Of a DNA stretch of 64,000 nucleotides, positions 1 through 12,710 are shown piece by piece (position 1 is the first letter of the stretch; every line of letters starts with the position of its first letter). A model generated the notes under the pieces. The model did not search any database and was not told where the DNA came from. It saw nothing but the letters and a program-made list of their open reading frames with translations. The stretch covers positions 10,021,058-10,085,057 of the forward strand of contig CM051033.1 of assembly GCA_027627225.1 (NCBI GenBank), given 5' to 3'. The DNA is from Congeria kusceri. Taxonomy: Eukaryota; Mollusca; Bivalvia; Myida; Dreissenidae. A program made the translations under genes and the position numbers.

Positions 1-123
1 CAAATTGTGGGGACATACAACTCGCCAGAACTCGTAGTTCAAATTGTGGGGACATATAACTCGCCAGAACTCGTAGTTCAAATTGTGGGGACATACAACT
101 CGCTAGAACTCGTAGTTCAAATT
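1..123. repeat. 39-bp tandem repeat, 3 copies, cut by window edge
   Basis: Three near-identical 39-bp units start at 1, 40 and 79 and are followed by a six-base partial unit. They differ by one or two bases each. The array touches the left edge, so more units probably lie outside. Because 39 is divisible by three the array is open in frame, but nothing suggests that it is translated. Confidence 0.9.
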
Positions 124-539
124 CGCCTTAAGAAACGATTCCTGTATGCTTTGCGAGTCGCCGCATCAACGCTCTCTCGTTCTCTATATGCGGTGAAAAT
201 CGCCGCATAAACGCGTTTGCTCACGTTTTTTTTTTGCGGCGACGCGCATATGCGGCGTTACAACTATAACACAGTGCGAAGCAAAATAACACTACACAAG
301 TTAAAATACAATACAATATAATTCTGCTACTAAAGGAAATGTTAAAGAAAAATATATTATATGGACTAAAAACTGTGAAGTACAATAACAAACAGTTAAA
401 CTTTTGAATTAGCGTAAGGGAATTATTACCTACATCATATTTTAGCCTTTGAACGTCATTCACATGTATAACCGAATAACGTATTGTTCCAGCTAAGTAT
501 ATTCAACGAGATTAATATGCCAGATTTTATAATGCTATA
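124..539. other. Gene-free stretch
   Basis: Contains a few CG-containing pieces resembling gcggcga / cgccgcat between 150 and 260, then AT-rich sequence. No gene or recognisable element seen. Confidence 0.5.
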
Positions 540-760
540 TGTTTTATTTCAATACTGGATGTTGAACTAATGTTCAACACTAGGGAGGTTGCGACCATAT
601 GTAACCCTGTCATTATGTACACTAACCTTGTAAAGAACATGAATTTATTGCAGTATAATGAGACGATCACTTTAATGTGATATAGTTCTTGACTTTTATG
701 TAGGCCTTCAAATATAATGTGCGATTCATAGAGACTATCCAAATCATATAAATCCCCATT
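540..760. repeat. Dispersed repeat family R1, copy 1
   Basis: Shares long stretches with 10080-10275, including gttgcgaccatatgtaaccc and a following segment with tgaatttattgcagtataat. More diverged relatives lie at 7940-8130 and 12525-12710. Four copies in 13 kb suggest an interspersed repeat or old local duplications. No terminal repeats were recognised. Confidence 0.7.
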
Positions 761-770
761 GTAATTGTAT

Positions 771-795
771 TACTACCACCACCACAACTACTACA

Positions 796-838
<43 letters not shown>

Positions 839-863
839 TTACTACTACTACTACTACTACTAG

Positions 864-902
<39 letters not shown>

Positions 903-913
903 TAGTACTACTG

Positions 914-986
<73 letters not shown>

Positions 987-1011
987 AACTACAACTATTA
1001 CAACAACAACA

Positions 1012-1043
<32 letters not shown>

Positions 1044-1084
1044 TACTACTACTACTACAACGACTACTACTACTACTACTACTT

Positions 1085-1138
<54 letters not shown>

Positions 1139-1156
1139 TTACTAGTACTACTGCTA

Positions 1157-1220
<64 letters not shown>

Positions 1221-1273
1221 CACTACTACTGCTGCTGCTACTTCTATGACAACTACTTGCACTTCTACTACTC
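771..1273. repeat. ACT trinucleotide microsatellite, about 500 bp
   Basis: Almost pure ACT/TAC repeats with scattered changes (ttc, tag, acc, gct, caa). It gives long poly-Ser and poly-Val frames on the minus strand, which are artefacts of the repeat and not genes. Confidence 0.95.
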
Positions 1274-1771
1274 ATATGAAAACTATTTGTTAATGTGCGC
1301 TGTACTGCTTTAATGAAAATATGATAAAGATTAGTACATAAATCGTGTATAATTATTAGAATAGCGATTTGTTTTCGTAGGTAATACATGTATAAAAAAA
1401 CATTCATACATATTGTACACACGTTTGTAAGGACCATATTAGCACATTATTACATCTATAAGTGATTAGGATGTTAATTGATTCACAATTCTTCTCTGAT
1501 GCTTATTGTTTGGTTGGATTAAAAATGTGAAGTTTATTCATACAACTGGATTTGATGGCATGCAGACATATAACGAAATAATTTTGAATGCATAGACTTA
1601 CGTATCATATGTCAAATACCGATAAAAGTGTATACATTATATACTACATGGTTATATAAAAAATGACTAAATATGCAAACAATAATCGTTATGGAAAAAA
1701 ACTACAGTGATACCATTTCTCTATGCAAATGTAAGTGGTGAAATGTTTTAAATTTAATAATCATATGTGCC
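1274..1771. other. Gene-free AT-rich stretch
   Basis: No coding signal, RNA gene or recognisable repeat seen. Confidence 0.5.
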
Positions 1772-2218
1772 TTAAAGGGATTAGTTCACATATGTGTTTA
1801 GTATTTTTAAAACAGTCATTAAGTCTCTGAACTGCGAAAACGACAGCATCTTGAATAATCAAACACAAATATTATATAAAGAAAAAAATGTACAATTAGC
1901 CTTCGTCGGGACTCGATGCCCGGGACCTTTGAGATAAAAAATCTAATACTCTAACCACTCGTCCACTCGGACTTAATACAGTGTGTTTTTAACGATATGT
2001 TAGTGATAACCGTGTTTTCCAAAATACCGATGAAATATGTTACAAACGATTTATAATTGTATCCATTTTCGATTGACGATTATCTATAAACGAAGCGGTA
2101 TTTCCAATATATTTCTTGAGTGTCATTTCGCTTGTTTGTAAATAAAATTTCGTTTTGGAATCTGTGACAAAATTTTTGAAACTTTTCAATTTGCCAGTCT
2201 GTGAACAGGTCCCATTAA
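1772..2218 (-). mobile_element. TIR-flanked element with internal tRNA-like segment
   Basis: The left end reads ttaaagggattagttcaca. The right end, read on the minus strand, begins ttaatgggacctgttcacag, so the ends are inverted repeats of one another. Inside, on the minus strand at about 1897-1975, is a tRNA-like stretch with an A-box-like tggacgagtggttagag and a B-box-like gcatcgagtcccg. The same architecture recurs at 55194-55575, 55634-56109 and 63691 to the window end. The acceptor stem does not pair, so it is not a functional tRNA gene. Confidence 0.75.
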
Positions 2219-2269
2219 TATGGGGTTGCATTGTATTTGAATTTAGTTGGATTTTCTACGAAATTGAAA

Positions 2270-2690
2270 ACAGAAGCATGTGTAATAATGTAAGTATCCC
2301 ACCGTTTTTAATAATTCGGCGTGTTAATTTAACCTGTAAAAATGCAACCGAAATGAACAAAAAATGCAGTGTTCGATGTTGCTATATACAAAAGCATTCC
2401 ATTACATATCCTGCAGTTGACTGTGAAAACTGCATGGTATCGCTGCGAAAGAAACTTGAAGAGCAACCATAAGGTCGATGGAAATCAATTATTCAATTTG
2501 CCTGCTCCCAAATCCATTTGTCATGCATGCCATTTCTAACGGATGTTCGTTTGTCGCTATTCATTCAACGTGATGTGTTTTTTTGTTTTTTTATGATGAA
2601 AACTGTAAATGTTGATATTTTTATGTCACTTACCCCACTGAAAAACTGTTTGCGTTTAGTTTATTTTGCCTCAAAGAATTCTTTATTCGA
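2270..2690. repeat. Paralogous segment shared with 10525-10895
   Basis: Extended similarity to 10525-10895, for example the blocks around cggatgttcgtttgtcgcta and ctgaaaaactgtttgcgttt, which have close partners there. A second shared block follows at about 3330-3440 versus 11060-11170. Together with the R1 copies at 540 and 10080 this indicates an old duplication of several kb, later enlarged on this side by the ACT repeat and the element at 1772-2218. Confidence 0.7.
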
Positions 2691-2779
2691 CATTTTAGTA
2701 ACGAAAAGAAGATTGAATCATAGCTGCAATTTACAGCTATTTGTTTTTACTGAAATATATTTAAATTTTGATGTTTTCT

Positions 2780-3030
2780 TGTGCTGTGGTGGAAAACCGG
2801 AGTGCGCGGAGGAAACCCCACCTGCCCGGTTTTGTGACCACCAACCAAACTCATATACGCCGGGAGTGGGAAACAGACTCTCGATCGTGTTGTTGTTTCG
2901 GGGTTTATAGTCCTTCCGTACCTGAGGCTGCATTATGTGAGGACTTGCAGACTCTCGATCAAGGAATTTCTCACCTTTGTAGGCCCCGTGGTCACGTGAC
3001 CACCATAGAAATAGCCGCTGCTGTCCTTAA
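2780..3030. repeat. SINE-like dispersed repeat remnant
   Basis: Contains the block ggaaaccccacctgcccgg and then caaccaaactcatatacgcc. The latter recurs at 49310-49335 next to a clear tRNA-like segment. Probably a degraded SINE of the same family. The following GC-richer stretch to 3030 shows no coding logic that I can support. Confidence 0.5.
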
Positions 3031-3506
3031 TTAAAATTATAAATCGCTGACCTCATTGCCAAGTGTAAATTACCCATTTCAGCAGTGTGTGATAATTATT
3101 AGTGAACGTGTCCGAGTAGAACAACCATTTAAATTAAGAACTATCTAAATTAACATTGTTTTAAAGTGTTTGTAATTATAAAAATAGAACTCAATTCACC
3201 CCAAGACACGACGCTATCTGCTTGACCCACTAACACGAAGGAAACAATGTTAAAGGGAAGTAAGGTTACACCAAGCGGACATTTCGACAATTTGTCACAC
3301 TGTGTGCAAGAAACATTATTTTATTCGTTTTTCTCCGTTGACAGGATACGTTAAGTTGGAATTGTGTTTAACCAATTAAATTTGACAAATGTGATATTTA
3401 GACACATAATGGTCGAAGGTGATACGTTAATTGAGGACATTTAAGAGTTTCAGACCGGGATGATGTATGCATGACAATGTCTGTATTTGTGAACGTTAGG
3501 CCAGCG

Positions 3507-3813
3507 TTAAGGCGTAAACAAAATGTTTGTTTCAGGTTACTCGACCTACCCTAAAAAATGCCACGACCCTAGAACATTTTATTAAGTTTGTCAGATATTT
3601 TTTTTTATTTACTTCACTCTCATAATTAAATTATTTTCGGATAAATATGTGTTCTGTTTTTATATGTTTAATGATATTTCTAACATGTTTTGAATATTCA
3701 TTCAGTGTTCGGATCTTCAAATTGACCAGTCACCAAATAAAACAAAAATCCCTACCTACATACACGATTTTTAATGCATGTAACCTGAAACAAACATGTT
3801 TTTGACGCCTAAT
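3507..3813. mobile_element. Short TIR element (GGCGT...CAGGTTA ends), copy 1
   Basis: The left end from 3508 reads taaggcgtaaacaaaatg, then tttgtttcaggtta. The right end is its inverted copy, taacctgaaacaaacatg then tttttgacgccta. At about 306 bp without coding capacity it fits a MITE. The left interior (gaacattttattaagtttgt) is shared with the second copy at 62681-63005. Confidence 0.8.
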
Positions 3814-6800
3814 GCAGGTTTATTAATTGAATAAAGTTATTGTAAAATATTATTGCGTTTGTTTATTGAACTAACTAGGCACTTTCCTTTGCTTATAGAA
3901 CTATATTTAAAAGAATGCATAAACAGTGTGCAGTATACAGGTACATGTTTTTCTATGTGTCATATATATGGAATAAATATCTCATAAAAAATACTTGTTA
4001 ATATCAGGTCATTCGTCAATGATTCAGTCATTCTTGTTGTGAAGTAGCATTATTGGTATATAATAACGTTTATACGACGTTATTGTAAGCGAAGTTAGTT
4101 TTAACTTTTTTTTGGCATAACACACGTGCTTTATGCATGCATATTAAATTTCGGCAAAAAAATACATATAAATTTTAATTGTTTGTTACAAGAATAATTC
4201 TTGCACAAGAGCACATTTTAGTCTACGTTTATATTTTTAATCATTTGTTATTGTCTTAATATATGGTTCATATTATCCTTTTGGGTTTTAAATGCATTAA
4301 CACGACGAGTAAAATGTCTCTGAAAGCATACACATAATATTTGATTACAATAACAATGACAATGGGTTAATTTGTACTGAACGGTATCCGGACTATAATA
4401 CTGTTGTGGTCCGTTTAAACGCGTAGATATAATTATATAGTTCTATGTTGTGTGGCAGAGTTGCTTTAAACACTATATATATGTTAAGTCAACTCAACTG
4501 AACGTTCTATATGTTTTATTTTTCCAGCAAGGAACTTGACTAGCTTTTTTAAATGTGCAATGTCAAATATTCAATAAATGTAATGCTTACGAATTATATA
4601 TACTGAGTGTTGCTGTTTAACTTACAATTCCTATATGTAGTTTCTTTGAAGCTGGCACAAGAGTTTTTTCTAAAATTGACTAGAGTCGTGTTACTATGGA
4701 TGGAACAGCTTTTTTAACAAAGAAAATCTGCACTATATACACTTTTCTACAGGACACACCGTGCCCTGTGTCAAACACACACGACACAATGGGCCTGCAG
4801 TTATAAAAATTTTGCCATACACAAGACTCAGTGTGCCTTTAAACAGGTGCTCAAAAGGAATGTTTCTAAATATAAGTACTATGAAGTCACAGAGGCAAAT
4901 TAACAAATACAAAGACATATAACAATATAACAACCTCAAATGGACGTTTTCTACTGCTAGATAAGTAATTCATAGTGATATTTAACTATTTACTATGAAA
5001 AGAATGGTGTAGAAACTTTAAAACTAAGCCGACTTTTAGTTGCCTAGCAATGGGCACAGTAAACATCAAGATGGTTGCCGTTGCTTGCAAAACAGGAAGT
5101 GTAGAACTTTAAATGGAAACATCTATGGATTAAAACAATTTAAACTGGGAACATTCGGCAAAAATTTGCACAGTAATATTAATAGTTGATATACATTAGA
5201 AATGTATATGAATACTTAATTAAACTATGTTGATGTTATGAATTAAATGCCTATCTTCCAACCGGAAGAATTCATATTGGAACAATAACAATGGAGTTGA
5301 AATCGAATGCATACAGAAAAACTAATTCTAGCCTTAACATATGATGCTAGTGTCTGGTCTGTAATATTTAAATAATCAGCATTATTAATTTTGTGACCAG
5401 GCTGAAATAAACAACATTTAAGAACAAGAATGAGTAATTATGCAATAGATTTGACCCTAAAAAGATCCAAGGTAAACAATTTGAATTACAATTAACAGTT
5501 AACAGATATATAATATGCGTATATTGCTGGGGTGTTACAATACAAGCATTCAAGCATCAAACAATTGTAGTGACAATATTTACAGATATAAGTAGTAAAT
5601 AGCAACGCACGTGACATGTAAACATACAATACAACTCATATATACATGTATGGAAGTACTACGTGTACGTACCATAAACACCCAATAAAGAGGTATTAAG
5701 TTACACATATGTCTGTACGCTTTGATTCTTGGATCTAAAAGTATTTTAAATAAACATTGATCTAAACAAATTTAAAACAATATACCCGCCAATGAGGCTA
5801 ATCATAGGAAATCTTTCAAATAAATAAAAACCGGGATCACACGTATCGCGAAATATTAAAAAAAGCTTTACACAATCCAGTTGGCTACATTACTTTCTTT
5901 ATAAACATCCTCAGCAATGAAATCCGTAAAATGTGTAAAAGGCCAGCCAAATTAGCACTTTAGGTACAACTAACTTTTTTTTTTCATAAATAGTAAGACA
6001 AGGACATACTGAATAACAAAAAAAGTGATTTTCTAAATGTGCATACATTAATGATTTTCCAGATGGTTGCCATAGAAACAGTGATTTTCAGCATTTTCCC
6101 ATAATAGGACTTTTGAGAGCTTTTTTCTGGAGGACAGGCAATGTTGATAGATGACACAAATTTATTTTTATTTCTGTAATAATTTGTTGTGGGTTGGCCC
6201 TAATTTTGGTCTAATTTGACCGACCTATAAGATTTTACGGCACGGTAATGTAAGGAAAACAATTATAGAAAAGTGGATGCATGAAAAAGATAAATATATG
6301 TTTAATATTTTATTATTGTGTAAGGTTCTTACACTCTTTATATGCATATAGAACGAGTGGAATATTCGTGTTGTACATTTTATTATAAACCTGCATACAC
6401 ATATCTCTTTATATGGATGAACGTGCGCATGTCAAAATGCTTGTAATGTTAATATTAAGTATACATGTATTTCGTGCATAAGAACGCCGATACTTTGTTG
6501 ATATGGTTTGAGTCTATTAATTTTAAGTAATAATAAACATTAAATAAAATTTAATTGAACCCGAATGCTAGGTGTCGTTTGCTGTTTTGTATAAAGTACT
6601 TATAAATTCATTGTTTCTGGATCAAGTGCGAGGTCAGGTGCGCCTTTAAACTTGATTGACCCAAAATGATGTGCATGAACCGCTGCAGGGTTGCCATAAC
6701 AGTTTTCAGGACAAACGTAGAAAAGTAGAAGTTTTATGACTTTCAACAGACGAGATAACATGACAGGAGAATATAATACCTTTATAAACACAAAACAACA

Positions 6801-7109
6801 AAAACCTGCTGTAAGTGTAATGCTATGGGGTAGATTCAATTACTCCGTTGAACAATTAGACACATCAACATTGACATATATCGATAATAGTGTCGAATAT
6901 TTGTATGCAAGGTATTGAAAACATTTAAGTAAAATTAGATAAATGTGTCGTTGGAAAATAACAAATTCAGCGTGTCTGTAAGATAAATGGTTTCGCCATC
7001 TATCAAAATAGAGGGAAACAATTATTTCAGGTGTGTGGTCCCAGATACATTAACCCCAGTAATTATTCACGGAATGACACCTTACCGACGTCGCCTTATT
7101 TAGAATGAC
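3814..7109. other. Gene-free AT-rich region, about 3.3 kb
   Basis: No supported gene. Reading frames here are short, low in GC and lack splice or family support. A weak echo of the R2 repeat (gcctttaaac near 4837 and 6640) is present but too short to call. Confidence 0.5.
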
Positions 7110-7320
7110 TAATGAGACTGAAGTGAACCGATGGTGTCGGTGTTTACTGGTGAAAATACGATGCAGCCGTAGGATACATATGTCATAAAATAACATCTAG
7201 TGGCACATGAATTCAAACAATGAGACTGAAGTGAACCGAACGTGTTGGTATTTTGCTGGTCAAAATACGATGCAGCCGTAGGATACATATATCATAAAAT
7301 AACATCTAGTGGCACATGAA
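7110..7320. repeat. Tandem duplication, 2 x about 108 bp
   Basis: The block starting aatgagactgaagtgaaccg at 7111 recurs at 7219 and continues through gatgcagccgtaggatacat in both copies. They differ by a few substitutions and small indels. Confidence 0.85.
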
Positions 7321-7939
7321 ACCTCTGTAATTGGAATTGTTGTTTACACGCATCTTTTGAAATCTAGTTAACCAGTTTTACTTAAATATCTTTCGTAAGA
7401 TTCAACCTGACCGTTGCCCATCAACTATTTTAGAATAAACCTAAGAAACTTTAAATTTGTGAAAACAAAACAATCTAAACCTGCAACTATTGCTTTTCGT
7501 TATTTAAGTTTAATTCTAAAAAAAGACGAATGTGAATCGTTATGTTTTGCATGGGTTATAATTTGATAGATTTACTTACTAAATTAAAAATTTCCGTTAG
7601 AAGATTTTTTATATTATCCCATTAAGTAAGGTTTAAATGCCACATGGAGATGAACAAAGAAATACACTACAGATACACTACTAAAAGTGCAATGCCTAAC
7701 GGATATATAATACGTCAAAATGATTTAAATAGATTTATATACTTGACAACTTTTAATTTCAATTCAGCGAAGTGGAATTATTACCAACACTTGTTTTCCA
7801 CCTTATACGTCTCTAACATGTTGAAATGTACATCAAAGTAAATTTAATCAGACGTAAATTAATTGATGCATTGCTCCTACAAAATTTTAGCTATTAAAAA
7901 GTAATATTTCTCTGAGTTTAATATTTTGATATATATATG

Positions 7940-8130
7940 ATTACAGGATGTTGTTACTTTTTTCAACAATAGAGGGCTGAAACCGTAAGTTACCCTGTCA
8001 TATTGACATAAAGGACGTCAAGTACATGAATTTATTGCATTATAATGAGAAAACCATTGACATTTGATACTGTTTTTGACGTTTTTATTACATTTCACAC
8101 AGATGATTCATCAATAAAACCCATATTTTC
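7940..8130. repeat. Dispersed repeat family R1, diverged copy
   Basis: Shares gtaagttaccctgtcatat and catgaatttattgca with 12525-12710, and more distantly with the copies at 540 and 10080. Confidence 0.6.
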
Positions 8131-8139
8131 ATTCTAGCA

Positions 8140-8655
8140 ATGGCCAAGGTTCATGAAACTTGATGTGTTGGTTGGTCATGTCGTTTGCTTCAAAGTTTTG
8201 ATTTCATATCTTCAACATTTCTTACGAAATCTCAAAGATGCCTGGTAGGTAGATTTGTCATAACTAATAGTGGGTCCCTATCTAATATTGGGCACTTGGG
8301 TGAAGGTCAAGGTCAAACTGACCAATAGCTTCACCGGTCAATCAATATGGACACCTTAGGCCTAGGTTCATGAAACTTGATACTTTGGTTGGCCATGACT
8401 AGTAGAAGGAGATTATTGATTAGTAGGTCATTGGGTCAAAGGTCAAGGTCATTTGATTCCGTAAACAATTGTTCATAAAAATTTTGAATTCCTGTCATAT
8501 CTTGAACAGTTTTTTCCCAATCTCAATAATACTTTGTAGGTAGGATGGTCATAACTTAAAGTGCGTCTCTATCCAAAAGTGTGAACTTGGGTTAACAGTC
8601 ATTACTAGTATTAGGTCCTTGGGTCAATGGTCAAGGTCATTGAATGTCCTACTTT
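8140..8655. repeat. Two diverged copies of a 'ggtcaaggtca' repeat
   Basis: A unit beginning aggttcatgaaacttgat occurs at about 8147 and 8363 (spacing about 217 bp). Each is followed by a related stretch with ggtaggtag...gtcataact and a ggtcaaggtca block. Such gaccttgacc-rich sequence also occurs at 53805-53860. Likely an interspersed repeat common in molluscs (from memory). Confidence 0.6.
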
Positions 8656-9536
8656 ATTGGATTGATTATGCATGTAATGAACAATACATTCGCCTTTGAA
8701 AATTATATTGAATGTAAACTCGTAATGATTCATAAACTTGATAGGATATCCCTCGTTTCCTTGATAACAACCCAGCTTCAAACGAATTCACATGGTTTAT
8801 AGTTTCCTAACAAAATAAAACATTTTCGCTTAACTTCCTTACCCATCTCCTACGACAGTCTTTCAGCGCCTTCAGCACTTTGGTCATTTATACCCTGCTT
8901 TGCTTGTGAATGTTTCACAAATATAACTATACCATATCTGTTTTTTTTTTCATTGGGATACCCTTTCATCGGTTTAACTAGTAGCCAGTACGGAAACCAA
9001 TTAATTACTCGTAAAGGGTTTTTAATATATGAATGTATCAAGGTCAGTGTCATGTAAATTTGTCCAGGCTGTATATAGGACCAAGTAAGGGTAATGAATT
9101 GAATAAACCTTTATGTCTTTCTTATATGCATTTTATTTTCGTCGAAAAGAATGAAACGAGGGCGTAATGTCAGTACATGTATGTCAAGGTAGCGGGTGCA
9201 GGTACATTATTCAATGTACTTGCAATTGAGTGCCGCATTACTGACGTGGCCTTCTTTAGAATGCACCAAACATTCCAGTAAATTACTAGTCATAATAGTA
9301 GCAATGGTGTTACGCAGATGTCATAATATGATTTACATTGTAGTTTTCTGGAAGCACAAAAAGACGAACATGCATATTTTCTGTGTAAACCCTATGTAAT
9401 TTTCAATTCTATTTATCGCTTACTCTCCAGAACACGAGATGCAAACTTGCGTGAAAGGCAATTTAAACACATACATGCAGCCATCAATGGAATTTGAAAC
9501 ATTCGAGTTGGTTTTTTAAAATATAATAATAATGCA
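8656..9536. other. Gene-free stretch
   Basis: No supported gene or element. Confidence 0.45.
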
Positions 9537-9752
9537 ACTCGAGAGACATCACCAGGAGAGAAACTCTTATTCACATCCGATGGTCTTTTATTTGAGGAAA
9601 GTGACCAATTGCTTACACTTCAGGACAATACGCACAACACAACACAAAACATAAACAAATGATAAAATATGGGGTCACCGCCTTGGAACGGTCAATGCAA
9701 AGCATTGGGGGTTTAAACCGGTGTAAAGGCATGCCGAACCTCACACTCATCA
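9537..9752 (-). repeat. Dispersed repeat family R2, copy 1
   Basis: Inverted copy of the sequence at 11366-11615 and 63233-63470. Shared blocks include gtgaggttcggcatgccttt, aacccccaatgctttgca and, at the far end, a gatgtctctcgagt-like segment. Three copies at high identity suggest a fairly young non-autonomous element. Confidence 0.8.
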
Positions 9753-10079
9753 CACTACACGAACTTGTAATTACAATTTAACCTCATAGCATTATTTAGC
9801 AATAGCAATTCAAATTAAGAAGGAATAAAAGTGAATATTGATTCAATTGAATTACAATTGAATTACTCAATGATGAAATGTTCACCAGAGCAACAGAATG
9901 TAATTCGATTTATTTAATTAATTGAGTACAATAAACATAACTAAGTTGAATTACGCGATTGAAACAAATAAACGTACTATTCCAGCAATGTATATAAAAC
10001 CAGATTATTATCTCAGATATTATACTGATTAATACATTGCTCGTAAATCATTTTTGTCATTAAATAATTGTGTTTCTCT

Positions 10080-10275
10080 GGATGTTATATTTTTTATTAC
10101 TGGATGGGTTTCAATAACTAAGGTTGAACACTAGCGAGGTTGCGACCATATGTAACCCTGTCATTATGAAACACTAACCTTGTCAAAAACATGAATTTAT
10201 TGCAGTATAATGAGATGATCACTTTTATAATTCTCGACGTTTATTAGTGGGGCTTCATATGCTTATAATATAAAG
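10080..10275. repeat. Dispersed repeat family R1, copy
   Basis: Close match to 540-760 (gttgcgaccatatgtaaccc, tattgcagtataatgagat). Confidence 0.7.
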
Positions 10276-10524
10276 GTTTTTGATTTGGTATTTTTTTGGA
10301 AAGAATGCAAGCACCTTACTATTTTTTTTTTTTAACAGTTAAACTGAACAGATATATAAACAATACTCGCTCTGGAAATGTTTAGAGTGATACCCCGTCC
10401 CTTCGCCTACAATTAAGAAAGTAGTAGAATGTTCTTACATTCAACATCCATATTTGCATTTAACATTGATTTGCACACATTGTACATGAATTTATCTTCA
10501 GTATTTAAGGCAAATGACATATAT

Positions 10525-11190
10525 AGCTTAAGCATATAGAATAATATTAGTATCCTACCGTTTTTAATCAAACGGCGTTTAATTTAAACCTGGAAAATCT
10601 TTTCTCAGTTGCAGCTGACATGAACAAAATACGATTTTTCACAAAGGTAAACAAATACTTTCCATTGCATATTCAGCATTTGACTGTGAAATACTGCAGG
10701 GTAGCGCTGCATAACATCAAGTGGCAATGTCAAATTAAATGCGTTTGTCATTGCCATTTCCAACGGATGTTGGTTTGTCGCTATTCAACCATCTTGATGT
10801 GTTTAATATATTTATGACGAAGACTGTTACTTTGCTAGTTTTATGTCACTTACGCCACCGAAAAACTGTTGGCGTTTATTTTATGTTTTCATTGGAACCA
10901 AATCTCTCGAAATTTGATGTAACAATATGAAGAATCTTGTATAAACTGGAATTTAAGATTCAAATATTAACATATAACTGTTTTACAAGCTTCATTTTGT
11001 CCCCATTTATCTACTGTTGTATGTGTATTTTTGTGTGATTTACATATTTGATTGGTTTCCTTCCTTGACAGTTTCGTCAAGTTGCAATTGTTTTTGGAAT
11101 CAACACATTTTGCAAATTCGATATCTTGACACATAATGTTTAAAGGTAATGTTTTAGTTGTGGACATGTATCTACGAAAACAAATTTCGG
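10525..11190. repeat. Paralogous segment shared with 2270-3440
   Basis: Matches 2270-2690 and 3330-3440 in order and orientation, which makes it the shorter side of the old duplication described at 2270. No intact gene is seen in either copy. The fragments of open frame at 10620-10930 do not keep the same frame as their counterparts. Confidence 0.65.
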
Positions 11191-11365
11191 GCCTTCATAA
11201 TGAATGCCTGACATTGTTAACAATTTGCATTACTTTTTTTCTAAATTGTTCCAGACGTACATGCAAGCCGGTTAATTTAAAAGAAAACAATTTATTATTG
11301 AATTTGAATTGCTATGTTATGAGGTTAACGTTTATTTACAAGTGCGTGTTTTGTGATTATTAATT

Positions 11366-11615
11366 CTGGGCTAAGTGTGAGGTTCGGCATGCCTTTAAAC
11401 CGGTTTCAACCCCCAATGCTTTGCATTGATCGTTCCAAGGCAGTGAACCCAGTTTTAATCATTCTTATGTTTTGTGTCGTGTTTATGTATCGTCCTGTAT
11501 TGTATAGGCAATTGGTCACAAGCCTCAAATAAAGGACCAGCGGATGTTAAAAGGGTTTCTCTCCTGATGATTTCTCTGCAGTTTCATTATTCCTATATTG
11601 AAATATTCGCACGAT
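11366..11615 (+). repeat. Dispersed repeat family R2, copy 2
   Basis: Begins with gtgaggttcggcatgccttt and runs through ttgtataggcaattggtcac to a gatttctctgcagtttcat end. Nearly colinear with 63233-63470 and inverted relative to 9537-9752. Confidence 0.8.
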
Positions 11616-12419
11616 TGTTTCTTTCACCTAGAACGATGTGCTTTGCTCTGACGAACTAACCTTTAAGGGAATCGTGCATTTATCGTTCAGTATGCATGTC
11701 TTTATTACGGGTCGTATCTATCGACGACATGAATACCCCAGTTTACAAAAACTGTTATGTTCAAGTCATTAACGTCAACAATATATTAAATATTTCTAGC
11801 TGTAAAGTATTATCTTGGTATATTTACCCTTAGGCCATACCGATTTGATTCTATATTTAGCTTCCTCGGGCAAGTAAGTTTTGGGATGCCTGTGCGAAAA
11901 AACAAACAATTTTGACAATATGAAAAATCGAGTTGGAAAGCGTCTACAAATGTTTTGAAAACAAAAAGAAGAAAAGGAATTTTATGTATTTTTACTAATA
12001 TTTGTAAAACAAAGCGTGCAATCAGTCAATTTACCCAGTTACAATACTATATTGTGTGATGTGTCCCAATATGAAGATGGTATCTAACAGTTTTGCAAGC
12101 AAACTTTTTATTTAGCTTGTACCACTGCCATGAATACGTTGTGAAAGAAAAAAAAGTTTTCCTGTTGTTTGTTTTTTCCTGCCAGGTTGTTAGGTTTCGA
12201 AAATCCATGGGGACGCTAAATAAAGATTCAAATTTGTATGGCCTTATTCAAAACTCATCATTGTTTCAAGGGACTTAGTCTACAAAAAACAGATATCCTG
12301 CAGCAATGTTAAGTTCATCATATAATACAACATAAAAATACAAAGGCGTATACCATAAATGCACAATTAATTATTACCTACACTATTTGGTTTTTTATAA
12401 CAGCAAATAACAAAAGTAA
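11616..12419. other. Gene-free stretch
   Basis: No supported gene or element. Confidence 0.45.
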
Positions 12420-12510
12420 ACAAAGAAAACCCAGTGTGGGTATCGAACTTGGTTGGGTGAGTACAAATGACAAATGTCAGTGCTTTAACCATTGGCGCTG
12501 TTCAAACTTG
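12420..12510 (-). repeat. tRNA-like SINE fragment
   Basis: On the minus strand it has an A-box-like gcgccaatggttaaagca and, about 40 bp later, a B-box-like aagttcgataccc. No paired acceptor stem, so it is a tRNA-derived repeat and not a tRNA gene. Confidence 0.5.
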
Positions 12511-12524
12511 AAAAAAAGTCACTT

Positions 12525-12710
12525 ATTTTTCAACAAGAGAGCTCTGAAACCGTAAGTTACCCTGTCATATCGTACATAAACGACGTCAAGAACATGAATT
12601 TATTGCATTTTAATGAAAAGACCAGTGAAATTTTATACCGTTTCTGACTTTTATATTACCTTCCAAACACATCATTCATAAATGAAACCCTTATTACTAT
12701 TATTACCATT
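12525..12710. repeat. Dispersed repeat family R1, diverged copy
   Basis: Matches 7940-8130 (gctctgaaaccgtaagttac, gaacatgaatttattgca). Confidence 0.6.

Noticed and set aside
7..210. 39-bp repeats as a bacterial CRISPR-like array
   Set aside because: Units are contiguous without unique spacers, and the context is eukaryotic.
667..1437. 256-codon minus-strand frame with poly-Ser and its poly-Val partner
   Set aside because: Fully explained by the ACT microsatellite, which is open in several frames.
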